64,000 nt of DNA from an uncultured Lachnospiraceae bacterium (GTDB lineage: Bacteria > Bacillota > Clostridia > Lachnospirales > Lachnospiraceae): assembly GCA_902766735.1 (NCBI GenBank), contig CACXEU010000091.1, positions 1 through 64,000 on the forward strand, given 5' to 3'. Within the stretch, counting starts at the first letter, position 1. Each line of letters begins with the position of its first letter. Both the position numbers and the translations under genes were made by a program. The notes beneath the pieces were generated by a model. The model was not told where the DNA came from, searched no databases, and saw nothing but the letters and a program-made list of their open reading frames with translations. Shown piece by piece: positions 15,889 to 24,532 of the stretch.

Positions 15889-17493
15889 TTAATCTAACCC
15901 TAATTTATTCATATTCTCCTTCATTTGCTTCGTTAAGGCAGCTAATACCTTGTCGTAGCCTAAGGAATAACGTTTCTTTTTAAATCCACGGAATATTTCG
16001 TCAAATTCCTTATCACTTTTAGCCAGCAATAATTTCGGAAGCGTGTCTCCCCACAGTGCATCCGCTTTTGACTTAATCTGTCCAACCTCAGATTCCGGAT
16101 CAAAAGTAATTGTGTATTGTCCATTATATACTACATATGGATAAGTCCACTGCTTCAACTGGGTCGTTGGATCATTTTCATCATCTCCCAGCCACTGTTT
16201 TGCCAATACATCATTTTGGAACATCCAATAACAGGAATCTGCTCCATATAATTCATCAAATTTTTGTCTATCAGAATTTAACAATTCTAAAATATCTTTA
16301 TGAAAACGGGGTACTCCATCTGCATCATAATCCCATGTCTTTCCTTCTACACCAAGCCAGGTCATTCGCTGTCCTTCCTCACTGATTAAGTACGTGATCA
16401 GTTTAATGGCAGCATCCGGATGTTCACAGTTCTTTGAAACAAGAGTTACTGTCCAACCATTAATTCCTGTTCCAGGTAATGTATAATCATCACCTTTCCG
16501 ATTTTTCGGACCATCTACAGCCATATAAATACTGTTTGGATCTTTATTATATAACTCTTTTTGCTGGTCGGACATATCAGTATACTGATAAATCATGCAA
16601 AAATACTGTCCGTTTGCTATTTTTTCAGACATCTGGGTTCTTGTATCAATAAAGATTTCATCTTTTAAAAGACCTTCTTCTCCTAACTTACGAAATGCCT
16701 TCAGCCAAACAATCAAGTCTTCTGATAAATATCGGTCTATTGCATTTCCATTCTCATCCACATAAGGAACGGCAAGGAAATTCATTAAATAATTATCAAA
16801 GGAATCACACCCAATATCACCAAATTCCGTACAGCCAATCGGAATCAGTTCTTTGCCATCCACTTCAGGAAACATTTTATGGGCTTTCTCCACAGCAGCA
16901 ATAAATCCCTCCGGCGTTGTCATATCCGGGGAACCAATCGCTTCATAAATATCTTTTCGCACCATAAAGGTCTGGTTCGAAGGCAGGTTATCATACTGCT
17001 CGTAATCAGATGGCGACCATGCAGAATTCGGATATTGATATAAATGACCATCCTCAGCAGAATGCCAACGTACCACTTGTTTATTCGCAACATCATAAAA
17101 ATAAGGATCATACTGATCTGCCAATTCATCCAAGGCATATACATCGCCATTGCTTACCATCTGACTAATTTCAGGTTCCCACCATCCCAAAGTGATTAAA
17201 TCAGGAAGTGTACCCGAAGAAATCATGGAATCTAATTTTTCATTCGGATCTCCTGTAGGAACTACAAAATTAATATCACAGCCGGTTTTCTCTGTAATGG
17301 CTTTTGACACCATGTTCTTTCCCCAGCCACTGTTAAACCAGGAAAAATTAATATACCAGGATAAATCCACTTGTTTCGCGGAATTATTATCATTTTTTTC
17401 CTTTTTTGAGGAGGAATCCTTACCACCACAAGCAGTACATGAAAGCATCATCAACACCGCAACTAACAGAAAATAACTTTTCTTCTTCCACAT
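15889..17493 (-). CDS. Extracellular solute-binding lipoprotein (YtcQ/LipO-like)
   Basis: A 534 aa cluster-B/F-like substrate-binding protein: lipoprotein signal peptide with the lipidated Cys22 in SCTAC, a Ser/Lys/Asn-rich linker, then a two-lobe binding fold of about 500 residues (DLSWYINFSWFNSGWGK, SGTLPDLITLGWWEPE). Such proteins usually serve a carbohydrate ABC transporter next to YesM/YesN, but no permease gene lies in this cluster. It follows rng after 21 bases with AAGGAGG. It may donate substrate to a permease elsewhere or act only as a sensor partner. Confidence 0.9.
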   Translation of the reverse strand: MWKKKSYFLLVAVLMMLSCTACGGKDSSSKKEKNDNNSAKQVDLSWYINFSWFNSGWGKNMVSKAITEKTGCDINFVVPTGDPNEKLDSMISSGTLPDLITLGWWEPEISQMVSNGDVYALDELADQYDPYFYDVANKQVVRWHSAEDGHLYQYPNSAWSPSDYEQYDNLPSNQTFMVRKDIYEAIGSPDMTTPEGFIAAVEKAHKMFPEVDGKELIPIGCTEFGDIGCDSFDNYLMNFLAVPYVDENGNAIDRYLSEDLIVWLKAFRKLGEEGLLKDEIFIDTRTQMSEKIANGQYFCMIYQYTDMSDQQKELYNKDPNSIYMAVDGPKNRKGDDYTLPGTGINGWTVTLVSKNCEHPDAAIKLITYLISEEGQRMTWLGVEGKTWDYDADGVPRFHKDILELLNSDRQKFDELYGADSCYWMFQNDVLAKQWLGDDENDPTTQLKQWTYPYVVYNGQYTITFDPESEVGQIKSKADALWGDTLPKLLLAKSDKEFDEIFRGFKKKRYSLGYDKVLAALTKQMKENMNKLGLD

Positions 17494-17514
17494 GATTTAT
17501 TCCTCCTTAATTCC

Positions 17515-18630
17515 TTATACAATTTCATGAAAAGGCTTGTCCTTTTTCTTCCTTGAGATTTCCATTAGTCCCAGCCTTGTAAAACCATAGGCTTTACAAA
17601 AAACACTTTGGGACTTTAAAATCTGATTCAACAAATCTAAAATTTTTTCTTTATGCTTTTCATTTTTCATATTAATGAAGTCAACCAAGACGATGCCTGA
17701 TAAATTTCGAAGTTCCATTTGTTCCGCAATCTTCCATACAGCTTCCTGATTAATCTGAAAAATGACGTTTTCCTTATCCCCCTTAATTTCTGCTTTTCCG
17801 GAATTCACATCCACAACCGTTAGAGCTTCGGTATAATCGAAAATCAAATACGCACCGGATTTTAACCAAACCTTTTTACTAAGACACTGTTCCACAACTT
17901 GATCTAATCGATATAAGTTATACAAGCTGATTTTTCCTGTTTCGAAAAAACGAAATGCAATTCTATGTTCCTTTAGTTGTTCTGCAACCAAAGAATTGTC
18001 TGTAATGATTTCACCGGAATGCTGTTCCAAAAAACTTTTAGTCTGCGTTACCATCTTATTCTCTTTCCATAACAATTCCTTCGGCCTGGAATAGGAAAAT
18101 TTCTTGCGGATTGTCTCTAGTCGCTCTATCAACTGATCGGCTTCCTGTAAAATTTGTTCTTTCGTCATGGACTGACTCTGAGTTCTTATAATAAATCCAT
18201 AATCATCATTGCGATACTTTTTCATCCATTCCTTTAATTCAGTTCTTTTATCCTCATCCTGAATCTTTTTTGAAATAGAAATCGCAGGACTTCCGACGGT
18301 CAGAACCAACGAAGTTCCTGGAAGAGAAAGATTCGTAGTCAAACCATAATCTTTCGTTTTAATAGCATCATATTCCACCTGTACTAAAACTTTATCCCCG
18401 CACTGAACCTTTTGTTTCATTTTTTTTGTGGAAAGAAAACCTTTTTGACTCCCTATTTGGACAAAAGCTGCATCAATGTTTTTCACCACATCAATGATAT
18501 GTCCACAATAAATATTTCCGACAATGTTTTCATCTGCCAGATCCACGATTTTATGAACCGTACCATCCGAAAGTTGAAACCCCAACAGATGGTTTTTATA
18601 AAAATCTGAAATAATGAATTTCTGTCCCAT
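17515..18630 (-). CDS. rng: Ribonuclease E/G family protein, short form
   Basis: Cytosolic endoribonuclease for RNA processing and decay. An S1 domain is inserted near residues 35-100 (GNIYCGHIIDVVKNIDAAFVQIG). The catalytic Mg-binding aspartates are in VVDVNSGK and LVDFINMK. At 371 aa it ends soon after the DNase-I-like domain and lacks the CPxCxG zinc-link of Escherichia coli RNase G (489 aa), a form I believe is common in Clostridia. It lies 22 bases after TIGR03936. Confidence 0.88.
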   Translation of the reverse strand: MGQKFIISDFYKNHLLGFQLSDGTVHKIVDLADENIVGNIYCGHIIDVVKNIDAAFVQIGSQKGFLSTKKMKQKVQCGDKVLVQVEYDAIKTKDYGLTTNLSLPGTSLVLTVGSPAISISKKIQDEDKRTELKEWMKKYRNDDYGFIIRTQSQSMTKEQILQEADQLIERLETIRKKFSYSRPKELLWKENKMVTQTKSFLEQHSGEIITDNSLVAEQLKEHRIAFRFFETGKISLYNLYRLDQVVEQCLSKKVWLKSGAYLIFDYTEALTVVDVNSGKAEIKGDKENVIFQINQEAVWKIAEQMELRNLSGIVLVDFINMKNEKHKEKILDLLNQILKSQSVFCKAYGFTRLGLMEISRKKKDKPFHEIV

Positions 18631-18652
18631 GTCTTTTCCTCGTTCTCAATCC

Positions 18653-19321
18653 TTATGCAATATCCTGTCCGATGCTATCCAGCGAAACTAAAGTTTCTCC
18701 CTCTAAACAATACATATCCAATCGTTCATACAAAAGATTTCCTGGCATTTCCTTGCCACAAAAATCATATAAACTCTTCATCACCAAATCCGGCTTTAGG
18801 TTTGCCGCGCTTCCCTGGGCCACTTTCATGAATACTCCGTCAGATGCTGCTTTCAATTCATAAATCATTGGTCGAATATCAACCATCTTTTCGCTTTTCT
18901 TTGTTTTTTTCAAAACAAGAATTTCCTCTTGGTTCATATATTCCTGAAGTTGTTCCTGCGAAAACGGAATATGTACCAAATAGTCTGCAGCAGCCACAAT
19001 GGACATGCAGTTTTTCGCCGTATCCGGCAATAATTTATAACTCAATACTTCAATACCTTCCACATTCTGTGCATTGATTTTTTGAAGCATTTCTGCTGTA
19101 CTTTCAGTGGATGCCACTTCTAAATCATAATACTCTCCTCTGCTCAACAACCCCACACTTAATGGGGAAGCAAAGGACATTTTCTGATGTGGAGAAAATC
19201 CTTCCGAATAAACCACATCCACATTTGCACGGCGATGAACTTTCTGAAAATAACGAACCATATCTAAATGGCCGATAAATTTCATCATACCCTGTTTTGA
19301 AAAACGGACTCTAATTTTCAT
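18653..19321 (-). CDS. TIGR03936 (DUF2344) radical-SAM-linked protein
   Basis: A 222 aa protein that normally follows TIGR03960 and is fused to it in some bacteria; the function is unknown, perhaps RNA-related. The start MKIRVRFSKQG...FIGHLDMVRYFQK is typical. I chose ATG at 19321 because GGAGGAGGT lies 8 bases upstream; it overlaps the radical SAM gene by 11 bases. Confidence 0.9.
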   Translation of the reverse strand: MKIRVRFSKQGMMKFIGHLDMVRYFQKVHRRANVDVVYSEGFSPHQKMSFASPLSVGLLSRGEYYDLEVASTESTAEMLQKINAQNVEGIEVLSYKLLPDTAKNCMSIVAAADYLVHIPFSQEQLQEYMNQEEILVLKKTKKSEKMVDIRPMIYELKAASDGVFMKVAQGSAANLKPDLVMKSLYDFCGKEMPGNLLYERLDMYCLEGETLVSLDSIGQDIA

Positions 19322-21173
19322 AGCAAATACCTCCTCCAAAACGGGCAGCACCACATCCGGAACATTTCATACGACAGTTCGGAGTAACCTTTTCTTCCAT
19401 AGCATTATGCCATTCACGAAGAAGAAATTTTTTTGTGACACCAATATCAATAAAATCCCAAGGAAGTATTTCATCTTCCCCTCGTGCTCTTGTAACATAA
19501 AAATCAACGTCCACATTGTTCACACGAATAGCCTCCTCCCATAATTCCTGATTATGGAATTCAGACCAGGCATCATAAATACCGCCATGCTCATAAATAT
19601 ACAGAATCAAGTCACACAGACGACGGTCTCCTCTGGCAAGTAAACCTTCTAATACACTAATATCCGATTCATGCCAGTTATACTTAATACTCTTTTGATT
19701 GAGTAAAGTCTTTCTTTTATCATTAACGCGTTTCGCCTTTTCTAAAAATGTCTTGGCAGTACACATCGGAGCCCACTGGAACGGCGTAAACGGCTTGGGA
19801 ACAAAGAAGGAAGTACTGGCAGTAATCTGACATTTTCCATTTCTTTTTTCCTTCGGAACTGTTTCATAATACAATTCCGCAATTTTCTCGCACAAATCCA
19901 TGATGCCATCCACATCTTCTTCTGTCTCATTCGGCTGTCCCAGCATGAAGTAAAATTTCACTTTATTCCATCCACCCTTAAAGGCCTGTTCACAACCGGA
20001 TAAAATATCTTCTTCCGTCAAACCTTTGTTAATGACGTTTCTCATCCTTTGGGTTCCTGCTTCCGGAGCAAACGTAATGGAACTTTTCTTAACATCCTGT
20101 ACCTTACTCATAACATCCAGAGAAAAGGCGTCAATTCGAAGAGATGGTAAAGAAATATTAATCTTTTTATTTTTACATTCTTCCAAAAGGAAGTCCATTA
20201 ATTCGTTTAATTCCGTATAATCACTGGTACTTAAAGAACTCAGAGAAATTTCTTCATGTCCGGTGGATGCAAGCATAGTTTTTGCTAGATACTTCAAACG
20301 CTCCAGGCTCTTTTCACGCAATGGTTTATACACAGATCCTGCCTGACAAAAACGACATTCTCTGATACATCCTCGCTGAATCTCCAGAACACAACGATCC
20401 TGCGTCACCTTAATAAAGGGAACCAGTGGTTTTTCAGGATAGGAAACTTTTTCAAAATCAATAACAATCTGCTTTTTCACAGAATCCCTGGCAGCATCAT
20501 TAGTCTTTCTCATTTCCTTAATGGTTCCATCTTCCTGATAGGTCACATCATAAAACTGTGGTACATAGATACATTCAATCTTTGCAGCCATTTCCAGAAA
20601 GTCTTTTCTGCTTCCGCCACGTTTCTTATTTTCCTTATATAAATCAATCAACTCATCATAAGCAGTTTCCCCTTCACCAATGTAAAAGAGGTCAAAAAAA
20701 TCTGCGATTGGTTCCGGATTATAGGTACAAGGTCCTCCGCCAATAACAATAGGATCATCTTCCCCACGATCAATCGCTTTCAATGGAATATTTCCCAGGT
20801 CTAATACCTGAAGTATATTCGTGTAACACATTTCATATTGCAATGTAATTCCCAAGAAATCAAATTTACTAATAGGTTCTTGAGATTCTATGGCAAATAA
20901 AGGAATCTTCTGTTCCCGCATGATTTGATCCAAATCTACCCACGGAGAATAGACACGTTCACAGAAAACATCCTCTCTTTTATTCAACATATCATATATA
21001 ATCTGAATTCCCAGATGGGACATTCCAATTTCATAAACATCCGGAAAGCACATAGCAAAACGTACATCTACATCTTCCGGGTTCTTCACTACCATATTGA
21101 CTTCATTTCCAATATACCTGGCAGGTTTTTCTATTTTCAATAAAATTTCATCCGATAAGGCAAGTTTTCTCAT
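19311..21173 (-). CDS. TIGR03960 B12-binding-type radical SAM protein
   Basis: A 620 aa radical SAM enzyme of unknown reaction. The N-terminal part (about 1-225) resembles the B12-binding-type Rossmann domain (MCFPDVYEIGMSHLGIQII). The [4Fe-4S] motif is in RGCIRECRFCQAG (CxxxCxxC), followed by the usual FAPEAGTQRMR. The C-terminus has extra Cys (CRMKCSGCGAARFGGG). ATG at 21173 is chosen because TTGGAG is 6 bases upstream. It heads the block TIGR03960-TIGR03936-rng. Confidence 0.92.
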   Translation of the reverse strand: MRKLALSDEILLKIEKPARYIGNEVNMVVKNPEDVDVRFAMCFPDVYEIGMSHLGIQIIYDMLNKREDVFCERVYSPWVDLDQIMREQKIPLFAIESQEPISKFDFLGITLQYEMCYTNILQVLDLGNIPLKAIDRGEDDPIVIGGGPCTYNPEPIADFFDLFYIGEGETAYDELIDLYKENKKRGGSRKDFLEMAAKIECIYVPQFYDVTYQEDGTIKEMRKTNDAARDSVKKQIVIDFEKVSYPEKPLVPFIKVTQDRCVLEIQRGCIRECRFCQAGSVYKPLREKSLERLKYLAKTMLASTGHEEISLSSLSTSDYTELNELMDFLLEECKNKKINISLPSLRIDAFSLDVMSKVQDVKKSSITFAPEAGTQRMRNVINKGLTEEDILSGCEQAFKGGWNKVKFYFMLGQPNETEEDVDGIMDLCEKIAELYYETVPKEKRNGKCQITASTSFFVPKPFTPFQWAPMCTAKTFLEKAKRVNDKRKTLLNQKSIKYNWHESDISVLEGLLARGDRRLCDLILYIYEHGGIYDAWSEFHNQELWEEAIRVNNVDVDFYVTRARGEDEILPWDFIDIGVTKKFLLREWHNAMEEKVTPNCRMKCSGCGAARFGGGICYEN

Positions 21174-21192
21174 TCTTTTCTCCAACTTGTTT

Positions 21193-21819
21193 TTATAGTG
21201 ATTTCATCAATTCCGGCAATTCCCGAATGCTTTGGATTTTCAGGCGATTCTCCGGAACTGTTCCGAATCCGTATGCAGCATGGATAAAAGTCGCACCTGC
21301 AGCCTCCGCTGATACCATATCAGCTAAAATATCTCCGACATAATAAACCGTATCAACCTGATTCCGTTCTGCAACCAGTTTTATATTCTCATCCTTTGGT
21401 TTACCGGTTCTTCCAGCTTCCTCATAATCATCAAAATACTTTTCAAAATGATAATATTCCAGAAACCCTTTTACATAAGTTTCCTGACCATTACTAATAA
21501 CAGCCAGGCAATAATCCTTGCTCAGTTTTTTTAAGGTTTCTTCCACACCATCGTATAAATTTCCACCATTCTTTGCCAGATATTCCATTTCATAATCCAT
21601 GCATTTTTGAAGAACATCATAGCGCGTTGAAACATTAATCATCGGAAAGACACTGTCTGCAATATCTTCCATCAGCTTTCCCATCTCTTTTTGTAACTGT
21701 GATGGAGTCAGAGAAACCTCATATCCTAATCGTTTCAGTTCCTCATTCCATGAATTTGTTATATTTTCCACAGCATCCCAAAGGGTACCGTCCAAATCAA
21801 AAAAGATTCCTTTTTTCAT
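21193..21819 (-). CDS. HAD-family phosphatase
   Basis: A 208 aa haloacid-dehalogenase-type hydrolase resembling phosphoglycolate phosphatase: motif I FFDLDGTLWD, motif II VISNGQ, motif III Lys and DILADMVSA. The cap is inserted after motif I (type C1). ATG at 21819 fits AAGGA with 8-base spacing; the ATG at 21825 would be too close. It is followed after 19 bases by the radical SAM gene. Substrate unknown. Confidence 0.88.
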   Translation of the reverse strand: MKKGIFFDLDGTLWDAVENITNSWNEELKRLGYEVSLTPSQLQKEMGKLMEDIADSVFPMINVSTRYDVLQKCMDYEMEYLAKNGGNLYDGVEETLKKLSKDYCLAVISNGQETYVKGFLEYYHFEKYFDDYEEAGRTGKPKDENIKLVAERNQVDTVYYVGDILADMVSAEAAGATFIHAAYGFGTVPENRLKIQSIRELPELMKSL

Positions 21820-21843
21820 ATCCATTTTCCTTAATTTTTAATT

Positions 21844-21904
21844 TGTGATATAATTTAGGCATACACAATAATAATACTATAATATGACGATTTTTACAAT
21901 CAAT
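21844..21904. promoter_or_regulatory. Overlapping divergent promoters (HAD/PHP)
   Basis: On the minus strand TTGTAA and TATTAT are 17 bases apart; on the plus strand TTAGGC (weak) and TATAAT are 17 bases apart. The two promoters share the AT-rich centre, so they probably compete. Confidence 0.5.
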
Positions 21905-21916
21905 ATGGAGTGAATG

Positions 21917-22594
21917 ATGTTTAAATATGATACACATATTCATACGGCTGATGTTAGCGGTTGTGCCTCTGCTTCCGGTATCTATCAGGCCGTAGCATTT
22001 AAAGAGGCCGGATACGACGGAATTATTATTACCAATCACTTTTTTCGCGGAAAAACATGTTTAGTTCCTAAAAATCTTTCCTGGGAAGAACGAATTAACA
22101 CCTTTTGTTCCGGTTATGAAAAAACAAAACAATGTGGTGATGAGATTGGTTTAAAAGTATTTTTTGGATGGGAAGAAACCTATGACGGACAGGACTTTTT
22201 AATTTATGGATTGGATAAAGAATGGTTACTGAAACATCCGGAAATGGAACATTGGACTTTAGAACAACAATTTCATGAAGTAGATAAAAACGGAGGAATG
22301 GTCATCCATGCGCATCCTTTTCGGGATCGTCCATATATTCCAAAGATTCGCTTGTTTCCAAAACTTGTTCACGGTGTAGAAATCTTTAATGCCGGTAATT
22401 ACGAATCAGAAAACCGAAAAGCATATATGTACGCTAAGGAATATGACCTTCCAACTACCTGTGGTTCCGATAATCATCATCACGACATAGTTTTTACCGG
22501 AATAGAAACAGAACAACCACTGAATTCCATTCAGGATTACATTCGTTTAATTCGGAAACGGGAACAAAAGCAAATCATTTATCCGGACGACTAA
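21917..22594 (+). CDS. PHP-domain metal-dependent phosphoesterase
   Basis: A 225 aa protein with the PHP signature: YDTHIHTADVSGC at the start, a middle ITNHF, HAHPFRDRP and the C-terminal CGSDNHHH. These supply the metal-binding histidines and aspartates. Related stand-alone PHP proteins act on nucleotides or histidinol phosphate. It stands alone, convergent to the his operon; histidinol-phosphate phosphatase activity is a possibility suggested by the neighbour but the protein is shorter than HisK (about 270 aa). ATG at 21917 is 7 bases from GGAG. Confidence 0.8.
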   Translation: MFKYDTHIHTADVSGCASASGIYQAVAFKEAGYDGIIITNHFFRGKTCLVPKNLSWEERINTFCSGYEKTKQCGDEIGLKVFFGWEETYDGQDFLIYGLDKEWLLKHPEMEHWTLEQQFHEVDKNGGMVIHAHPFRDRPYIPKIRLFPKLVHGVEIFNAGNYESENRKAYMYAKEYDLPTTCGSDNHHHDIVFTGIETEQPLNSIQDYIRLIRKREQKQIIYPDD

Positions 22595-22607
22595 ATTGTA
22601 ACCTAAA

Positions 22608-22638
22608 AATCCCTGCACTGATTTCCAATGCAGGGATT
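22608..22638. terminator. Bidirectional terminator between PHP gene and his operon
   Basis: AATCCCTGCA and TGCAGGGATT pair perfectly over 10 bp, with A residues on the left and T residues on the right. Confidence 0.85.
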
Positions 22639-22651
22639 AACTTTTTTATTT

Positions 22652-23923
22652 TTATCTTCTGGATAATTCTTTAATGATTTCTTTCCAGTTTACGCCTTTT
22701 TCTGCCATCAATACCATGACATGGTATAAGAAGTCAGAAATTTCATATTTAATTTCCTGAGGATCCGGATTTTTTGCTGCAATAACAATTTCTGTAGCTT
22801 CCTCCCCTACTTTTTTCAGGATCTTATCAATTCCCTTGTCGAAAAGATAATTGGTATAAGAACCTTCCTTCGGATGTTCTTTTCTGTCGAGAATGACATT
22901 ATATACATCTTCAAAGACTCTCATCGGGTTTGTATCTTCATAGTCTTTCTTTACAACTTCATTGAAGAAACAAGTTTCTGCCCCGGTGTGACATGGAACA
23001 CCAATCTGATGAACTTTCGCAAGCATGGTATCTAAGTCACAGTCCACAGACAACTCCTTCACATACTGATAGTGACTGGATGTTTCTCCTTTTACCCAAA
23101 TCTCATCACGGCTTCTGCTGTAATAAGTCATCTTTCCTGTTGCAATAGTAAGATTAAATGCTTCTTCATTCATATAAGCAAGCATTAACACCTGATTTGT
23201 CTTGTAATCCTGTACAATCACCGGAATCATTCCATCTGCATTGGTCTTTAAATCAGAAAACTGGAATTTCGGTACAAACACATTGGTGGATACACCGTTT
23301 TTGTATAAATCGTTTTTTATTTTCTGATAATCATAGGTTTCATCCATAGAAACATCAGAAATACCATAAACTTTTTCTCCAATTCCCATTTCCACATATT
23401 CGGCAGGTTCAATTCCAGCATTGTAAGAAACCACACGGATTCCCTGACCAAAACATTGACGGGCACAGTTCTCTGCAATTACCAAAGAAGCACCATCATA
23501 TTTTAACTGTTTCACTTTGGAAAAGTCAAAATCGTCATGGATCAATACAGCAATCTTATCGCCTCCAAAACGTTCTGCCGCTTCTTTTACTAAGTCACGG
23601 TTACTTTCCTTTGCTGTATCAAGAAATGTTTTTTTTGCACCACTATATAAATATTTCTTCACGTCTTCCAGACGTTTAATATTTCCTCCAACAATCGTAG
23701 GAATATCTGCTTCATCTGAGATTTTAATCATGGTGCTGATGTTTTTTTCGTGTTCTTCATCTGTAGAAGATAAATCGAAAATCAATAATTCATCAGCTCC
23801 CAGGTTGTTTAATAAAATTGCCTGAGCTACTGCATCACCATCTCCGATTTTTTCTTTTGTATCTTTATCTACCATCTCTCCATTAAATAAATAGATGGAT
23901 GGCATTAATCTAAATTTAGCCAT
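22652..23923 (-). CDS. hisIE: HisIE with N-terminal degenerate HisA/HisF-like barrel
   Basis: Residues about 225-330 are phosphoribosyl-AMP cyclohydrolase (WVKGETSSHYQ, DCDLD, GVPCHTGAETCFF) and about 335-423 phosphoribosyl-ATP pyrophosphatase (KKVGEEATE), steps 2 and 3 of histidine synthesis. The first 215 residues resemble a HisA/HisF TIM barrel (RLMPSIYLFNGEMV, PTIVGGNI), but the strand-1 catalytic Asp position reads Tyr and the strand-5 position reads His in VLIHDD. The barrel is therefore probably non-catalytic. Usual HisIE is about 200 aa. Start overlaps the hisB stop (TAATG). Confidence 0.9.
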   Translation of the reverse strand: MAKFRLMPSIYLFNGEMVDKDTKEKIGDGDAVAQAILLNNLGADELLIFDLSSTDEEHEKNISTMIKISDEADIPTIVGGNIKRLEDVKKYLYSGAKKTFLDTAKESNRDLVKEAAERFGGDKIAVLIHDDFDFSKVKQLKYDGASLVIAENCARQCFGQGIRVVSYNAGIEPAEYVEMGIGEKVYGISDVSMDETYDYQKIKNDLYKNGVSTNVFVPKFQFSDLKTNADGMIPVIVQDYKTNQVLMLAYMNEEAFNLTIATGKMTYYSRSRDEIWVKGETSSHYQYVKELSVDCDLDTMLAKVHQIGVPCHTGAETCFFNEVVKKDYEDTNPMRVFEDVYNVILDRKEHPKEGSYTNYLFDKGIDKILKKVGEEATEIVIAAKNPDPQEIKYEISDFLYHVMVLMAEKGVNWKEIIKELSRR

Positions 23924-24510
23924 TATAACGTTCCTTTCGTGGACAGAACATCTGTGATTCTGTCATCAATTATTGTTGCCTGATCCAATGCTTTCGCAAA
24001 GGCCTTATATATTCCTTCAATCATATGATGATTATTTCCCGGTTCCAACATTTTAATGTGGAGGTTCATTCCGACTGCATAAGTTACAGCGTGGAAGAAT
24101 TCCTTCACCATTTCCGTGTCAAAATATCCCACACGGTCCGTTGTGAAATCAACCTTAAATACCAGATACGGTCTACCGGATAAATCCAACGCGCACATTA
24201 CAAGAGACTCATCCATTGGCAGGATTGCAGAGCCATAACGCTTGATTGATTTTTTCTCGCCTAAAGCCTTGCGAATAGCAACACCTAAAGCAATTCCTGT
24301 GTCTTCAATGGTATGGTGACAATCCACATATAAATCTCCGGTCACCTTTACCTTTAAATCAAATAACCCATGCTTTGCAAAACTTATCAGCATGTGATCT
24401 AAAAAGCCAATTCCTGTACTTACTTCAGAATCACCTTTTCCATCTAAATTGATGGATACTTCAATCTGTGTCTCTGAAGTATTTCTTTTACACTCTCCGA
24501 TTCTGCTCAT
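23923..24510 (-). CDS. hisB: Imidazoleglycerol-phosphate dehydratase
   Basis: Step 6 of histidine synthesis. 195 aa monofunctional form with the metal-binding motifs FLDHML, DCHHTIEDTGI, and NNHHMIEGIYKA. Shine-Dalgarno AAAGGAG; 22 bases downstream of hisD. Confidence 0.97.
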   Translation of the reverse strand: MSRIGECKRNTSETQIEVSINLDGKGDSEVSTGIGFLDHMLISFAKHGLFDLKVKVTGDLYVDCHHTIEDTGIALGVAIRKALGEKKSIKRYGSAILPMDESLVMCALDLSGRPYLVFKVDFTTDRVGYFDTEMVKEFFHAVTYAVGMNLHIKMLEPGNNHHMIEGIYKAFAKALDQATIIDDRITDVLSTKGTL

Positions 24511-24532
24511 AGAGTTCTCCTTTCTGACTGCA

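Noticed and set aside
22652-23923. Separate hisA or hisF gene fused to hisIE
   Set aside because: Both catalytic Asp positions are replaced, so the barrel should not be annotated as an active HisA or HisF.
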